DNA of 48,032 nucleotides, from IMG/VR virus record IMGVR_UViG_3300017756_000016, positions 1 through 48,032 of that record; one strand, given 5' to 3'. The notes under the pieces are model-generated. The model worked only from the letters and a program-made list of their open reading frames with translations, searched no databases and was not told the DNA's origin. Below, one piece after another: positions 45,715 through 48,032 of the stretch. The translations under genes and the position numbers were made by a program. This stretch comes from a virus. Each line of letters opens with the position of its first letter. Positions within the stretch are counted from its first letter, which is position 1.

Positions 45715-45863
45715 TCATCCTCAAAACGCTCGCGTGCGATATACTCGCAATGCTCAACAAGTGCTTCCTCGCTCATCATTTTGTCGAGACCTGTGGATTT
45801 CATTAGTTCTAACTCATCTTCGTAGAATTCGATGAGCATATCTTCGTGATGTGAAACTGACAT
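45705..45863 (-). CDS. 52-aa acidic hypothetical protein
   Basis: The frame reads MSVSHHEDMLIEFYEDELEL then MKSTGLDKMMSEEALVEHCE. It starts directly after the upstream stop (TAA-ATG). Strongly acidic and helical. Not recognised. Confidence 0.65.
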   Translation of the reverse strand: MSVSHHEDMLIEFYEDELELMKSTGLDKMMSEEALVEHCEYIARERFEDECQ

Positions 45864-46028
45864 TTAAACCACCTCCGCTAGATTGTCGAACCAGTCAGAA
45901 GTTTCCTTCTGTGGGTGTTGCTTTTTATATAAGTCTTCGACTGAGCAACCCTTACGTCTTGCAACTTGTCTTGCTATCATTGCTTCCCATCTTAGGAATG
46001 ACTCATAACTTCTGTTTGTTCTGCACAT
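45864..46028 (-). CDS. 54-aa basic/helical hypothetical protein
   Basis: MCRTNRSYESFLRWEAMIAR continues QVARRKGCSVEDLYKKQHPQ. The N-terminal half is basic and helical, the C-terminal half acidic. Module 7 lies 24 nt upstream. Not recognised; DNA binding is possible from charge. Confidence 0.68.
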   Translation of the reverse strand: MCRTNRSYESFLRWEAMIARQVARRKGCSVEDLYKKQHPQKETSDWFDNLAEVV

Positions 46029-46051
46029 AATGTTTGTTTGTTTATACTATT

Positions 46052-46109
46052 ATTATAGTAAATGTGTGGTGCATATGGTAACATTATGTGCCACTAGTTG
46101 AACTGTCAC
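46052..46109 (-). promoter_or_regulatory. Palindrome-TATAAT promoter module 7
   Basis: TATAAT at 46052-46057; GTGCCA-N10-TGTCAC at 46088-46109, 30 bp apart, loop CTAGTTGAAC. The spacer shares TGGTGCATAT with module 6. The right arm covers the upstream gene's stop codon. Confidence 0.75.
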
Positions 46110-46339
46110 ACAATACGATCCATAAAGATCCATTCATATGTACCATCTTCAGGGTCACGTCCATCAACAACGAACTCTTCATAGATCGCATCAGCATCGT
46201 CAAAACGATTTGCTTCGATATGTCTCGTGACCTGATTCATATAGTGCTCGCCGAGAAGATCGATTGAAGTTTGCATTAGTTCGTTAAATTCCTGATTTTG
46301 GTCGTATTCGTGGATTTCGTTATTTAATTCGTGTTCCAT
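46106..46339 (-). CDS. 77-aa acidic hypothetical protein
   Basis: MEHELNNEIHEYDQNQEFNE continues helical and strongly acidic, ending GTYEWIFMDRIV. It overlaps the nuclease-like gene upstream by 20 nt, so the two are probably co-expressed. An acidic partner overlapping a possible nuclease could be an inhibitor; this is speculation. Not recognised. Confidence 0.68.
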   Translation of the reverse strand: MEHELNNEIHEYDQNQEFNELMQTSIDLLGEHYMNQVTRHIEANRFDDADAIYEEFVVDGRDPEDGTYEWIFMDRIV

Positions 46340-46826
46340 AGGTTTGAATCGCTTTGTTGGGGATAGTGTAACCTAGTCGTGGGTCTTTTCTGATCTTATC
46401 AGAATGAAATTGCTTTTTAAGACTAGGTAGTAGCAAGTTCAGTACATCGTCACCTGACATTTGCCAGACTTCGACAACTTGACCATTTTGGTATCTTGCA
46501 AAGAAGTGATCTTTGTACTTGCCAATTTTCTCTTCTTTGAGATACTTGAGTTGATCTTCCCAAGTATCTTGAACTGAAATACCGTTGTAGGTAGCAGTTA
46601 GTTTCTTACCTATAGTAGATTTATATTCAACAGGATTCCCATCCTGATCAAATGCATCAGCACCTGAGTAATCATCAGCAACGTTGTGCCCTAGGATGCC
46701 TGCCAAGTGAATCTCACGTGAGCGTGCATAACTGAATGGGTCTCCCCATCCGTGTTGGTCGCAAAGAGCATACATCTGCTCAAAGAGTTGCTGATATTGT
46801 TGTTCGGGTGTTGATGTCACTTGCAT
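46320..46826 (-). CDS. Possible PD-(D/E)XK nuclease-like protein
   Basis: The 168-aa protein starts at ATG 46826 (MQVTSTPEQQ); a longer frame to 46898 is rejected because it would run through the TATAAT box at 46849-46854. Residues 34-70 show a PD-(D/E)XK-like order: a helix with E38 (ARSREIHLAGILG), then D57 and D60 in SGADAFDQDG, then E67-Y-K69 in NPVEYKSTIG. The C-terminal half is mixed alpha/beta, with VVEVWQMSGDDVLNLL. Phage early nucleases of this fold degrade host DNA or process replication intermediates. Family membership rests on motif spacing only. It could be an inactive or unrelated fold. Confidence 0.7.
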   Translation of the reverse strand: MQVTSTPEQQYQQLFEQMYALCDQHGWGDPFSYARSREIHLAGILGHNVADDYSGADAFDQDGNPVEYKSTIGKKLTATYNGISVQDTWEDQLKYLKEEKIGKYKDHFFARYQNGQVVEVWQMSGDDVLNLLLPSLKKQFHSDKIRKDPRLGYTIPNKAIQTYGTRIK

Positions 46827-46848
46827 AGTTCTTTTGTTCGATACCTCT

Positions 46849-46906
46849 ATTATAAGGGGAAACCCATCCTGTGTGTGGATGGGTGGGACACTAGTCAAAC
46901 TGTCAC
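46849..46906 (-). promoter_or_regulatory. Palindrome-TATAAT promoter module 8
   Basis: TATAAT at 46849-46854; GGGACA-N10-TGTCAC at 46885-46906, 30 bp apart, loop CTAGTCAAAC identical to that of module 1. It extends to GTGGGACA/TGTCACAC with one mismatch. The upstream stop codon begins two bases beyond it. Confidence 0.75.
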
Positions 46907-46907
46907 A

Positions 46908-47141
46908 CTAGCAGGATGCAGGTAAGTAGTTTTGTGGTTCAGTTAAGAAGTCAGTCACCTGATAACCAATATCGAGACGTGCGTTGATTGTCTCAGTCAT
47001 TTCTCGTTTGTTCATCAAACGCATTGACATAGCATTAACCTCGCCCCACTTGTTTTTCAAACTGAGAGTATAAACGAATTTGTCACTCAAAATGCTATGG
47101 GGACGGAACTCAACTGTCATCGATCCTGCTGTGAGTTGCAT
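46908..47141 (-). CDS. 77-aa hypothetical protein
   Basis: MQLTAGSMTVEFRPHSILSD then strands and a helix with MSMRLMNKREMTETINARLD. AGGAG precedes the ATG and module 9 lies 26 nt upstream, inside the 3' end of the upstream gene. Not recognised. Confidence 0.72.
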   Translation of the reverse strand: MQLTAGSMTVEFRPHSILSDKFVYTLSLKNKWGEVNAMSMRLMNKREMTETINARLDIGYQVTDFLTEPQNYLPASC

Positions 47142-47162
47142 TTGGTCTCCTGTGCTTTACCT

Positions 47163-47486
47163 CTATATTATAGAGGATGGATCAAGGTCTAGTGGTTCGG
47201 GTGTGACAGTTTGTGGTTTGGCACGAAGTGTCATCTGCTGCCAGTCATCCCACTCTGTTCCATAGTTAGATTCCACTAGTGGTTTGATCTCTTGCATCAA
47301 TCCTACTATTGCGTCTTTACCATAATAATCGTGTTCGATAACATCGTGACCAGTACAACTTGATCCCCACTCTGTTACATCGCTGTCAATTCTTGCAACT
47401 AAACCGCGTGCATAATAGTGAAGCATACCTAGTTCTCTTCTGGACAATTTGATTGTAAATTCTTTTTTATTGTTAGTTTGATTCAT
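47163..47486 (-). CDS. 107-aa hypothetical protein
   Basis: MNQTNNKKEFTIKLSRRELG continues MLHYYARGLVARIDSDVTEW and GHDVIEHDYYGKDAIVGLMQ. The N-terminal 'fti-lsrrEl-ml-yy' strand-helix is seen in small phage proteins, but I cannot name a family. The ATG overlaps the upstream stop (TAATG). Its final ~60 nt contain module 9, so its 3' end doubles as a promoter. Confidence 0.72.
   Translation of the reverse strand: MNQTNNKKEFTIKLSRRELGMLHYYARGLVARIDSDVTEWGSSCTGHDVIEHDYYGKDAIVGLMQEIKPLVESNYGTEWDDWQQMTLRAKPQTVTPEPLDLDPSSII
47167..47224 (-). promoter_or_regulatory. Palindrome-TATAAT promoter module 9 (inside coding sequence)
   Basis: TATAAT at 47167-47172; GTGACA-N10-TGGCAC at 47203-47224, 30 bp apart, within the coding sequence of the 107-aa gene. 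The leader is AGGTAAAGCACAGGAG, a diverged version of the common one. Confidence 0.65.
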
Positions 47487-47644
47487 TATACTATCCTCGC
47501 GTCTAATACTGTTACAGGGTCGATAAAGAAACCGTTATCGATTGTATTGACTACTACGTTTTGGTTGATAGCATCACCGTCAGGGCAATTGATTTCGTCT
47601 TCTGTATCAACTTCAACTAGTAATGTGATTTGTACTCTTGTCAT
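47486..47644 (-). CDS. 52-aa hypothetical protein
   Basis: The frame from ATG 47644 reads MTRVQITLLVEVDTEDEINC then PDGDAINQNVVVNTIDNGFF. It is a small beta-rich acidic protein. A longer frame from a TTG at 47761 is possible, but its extra 39 residues cover a structured inverted repeat and look non-conserved. The stop overlaps the next ATG. Not recognised. Confidence 0.62.
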   Translation of the reverse strand: MTRVQITLLVEVDTEDEINCPDGDAINQNVVVNTIDNGFFIDPVTVLDARIV

Positions 47645-47672
47645 CGTATTAGGTTGTGTAATATTGTGACCA

Positions 47673-47721
47673 TCAGAGCGAGGGTATCCCTCAGCGATTT
47701 GTAATGTGAGCAACGCTCTGA
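47673..47721. other. Nested inverted repeat in the leader of the 52-aa gene
   Basis: A perfect 8-bp outer repeat TCAGAGCG (47673-47680) and CGCTCTGA (47714-47721) encloses a 5-bp hairpin GAGGG-TAT-CCCTC (47680-47692). It lies between a possible promoter near 47791 and the ATG at 47644. It may be a leader RNA structure, a small RNA or a protein-binding site. Confidence 0.5.
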
Positions 47722-47803
47722 CGGTTGTGTGAGGTGTGGAAGAGGTTCGAATTGAAAGCAATTAGTGAATGCTACCCTTGCCTTCCACATTTATAATATA
47801 CCA

Positions 47804-47828
47804 ATAAAAAAGACCCCTGTGGGGTCTT
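47804..47828 (-). terminator. Rho-independent terminator of the rightmost gene
   Basis: An 8-bp perfect stem AAGACCCC/GGGGTCTT with a 3-nt loop is followed on the minus strand by a T-run (47804-47811 overlaps the stem end). It ends transcription of the gene at 47859-48032. Confidence 0.85.
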
Positions 47829-47858
47829 AGTAGTACAGTTATTTAAGTGTCACATAGT

Positions 47859-48032
47859 TTACCAGAATGTCCCCAAATGTGATACCTTATCGAAGAATGC
47901 TTCCCTGTATGTGTCATCAATGCTGTTGGCATCTACAGTATAAAGATCCCCTTTGAGTTTCTTGCATTTACCAGTAGAACCCTCGATCCACATTAATTCT
48001 TTTGTGTGTCCACCTCTATCTGCAGGTGCTGT
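47859..48032 (-). CDS. Hypothetical protein, 5' end cut by window edge
   Basis: The last 57 residues are present: RGGHTKELMWIEGSTGKCKK, then LKGDLYTVDANSIDDTYREA and FFDKVSHLGTFW before TAA. The frame is open to the edge. A terminator follows 31 nt after the stop. No family was recognised from this fragment. Confidence 0.65.
   Translation of the reverse strand, partial: TAPADRGGHTKELMWIEGSTGKCKKLKGDLYTVDANSIDDTYREAFFDKVSHLGTFW

Overview
The window looks like a late-plus-early segment of a T4-like marine myovirus, most probably a cyanophage of the Kyanoviridae type. The evidence is T4 baseplate homologues (gp25, gp6, gp7, gp8) in T4 order, set among protein families typical of marine T4-like phages: DUF4815, YHYH, cupredoxin-like and GSGY-repeat virion proteins, PAAR, 2OG-Fe(II) oxygenases, and short basic or acidic proteins. 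All supported genes lie on the minus strand, packed with 1-20 nt overlaps or gaps. No tRNA, CRISPR array, integrase, host photosynthesis gene or insertion sequence was seen, so the host is inferred rather than shown.

Layout, read right to left in transcription order. (1) 48032-42281 is an early-type cluster of about 20 small genes. Nine share an almost invariant promoter module: a 22-bp imperfect palindrome (GTGNCA-N10-TGNCAC, plus-strand reading), 30-31 bp, then TATAAT, then a conserved leader ATAAGCAACA, then the start codon. A hairpin terminator at 42281-42307 closes this cluster, and a separate TATAAT sits at its upstream edge. (2) 42280-38077 holds accessory genes: two 2OG-Fe(II) oxygenases, two NUMOD4/HNH homing-endonuclease-like genes, an NlpC/P60-like peptidase and several micro-genes. 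(3) 38080-33296 holds a small coiled-coil protein, a large virion protein, a PAAR-like protein and three tiny genes. (4) 33342-1 is the baseplate/tail module: gp25, gp6, a 6926-residue gp7-like giant (43% of the window), a 65-aa protein, a YHYH plus cupredoxin plus Ig-like protein, a cupredoxin-tipped fibre-like protein, a GSGY-repeat protein, gp8, and a DUF4815 protein cut by the window edge. T4-type late promoters (NATAAATA) lie 21-25 nt upstream of gp25, gp8 and the 557-aa protein.

Together the left two thirds would build the baseplate wedge and its surface-exposed, modular adhesin-like decorations. The right third would supply early takeover functions whose products are mostly unrecognisable. 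The most notable signals are the nine-copy palindrome-promoter module and the gp7 homologue, whose conserved core is split by thousands of inserted residues.
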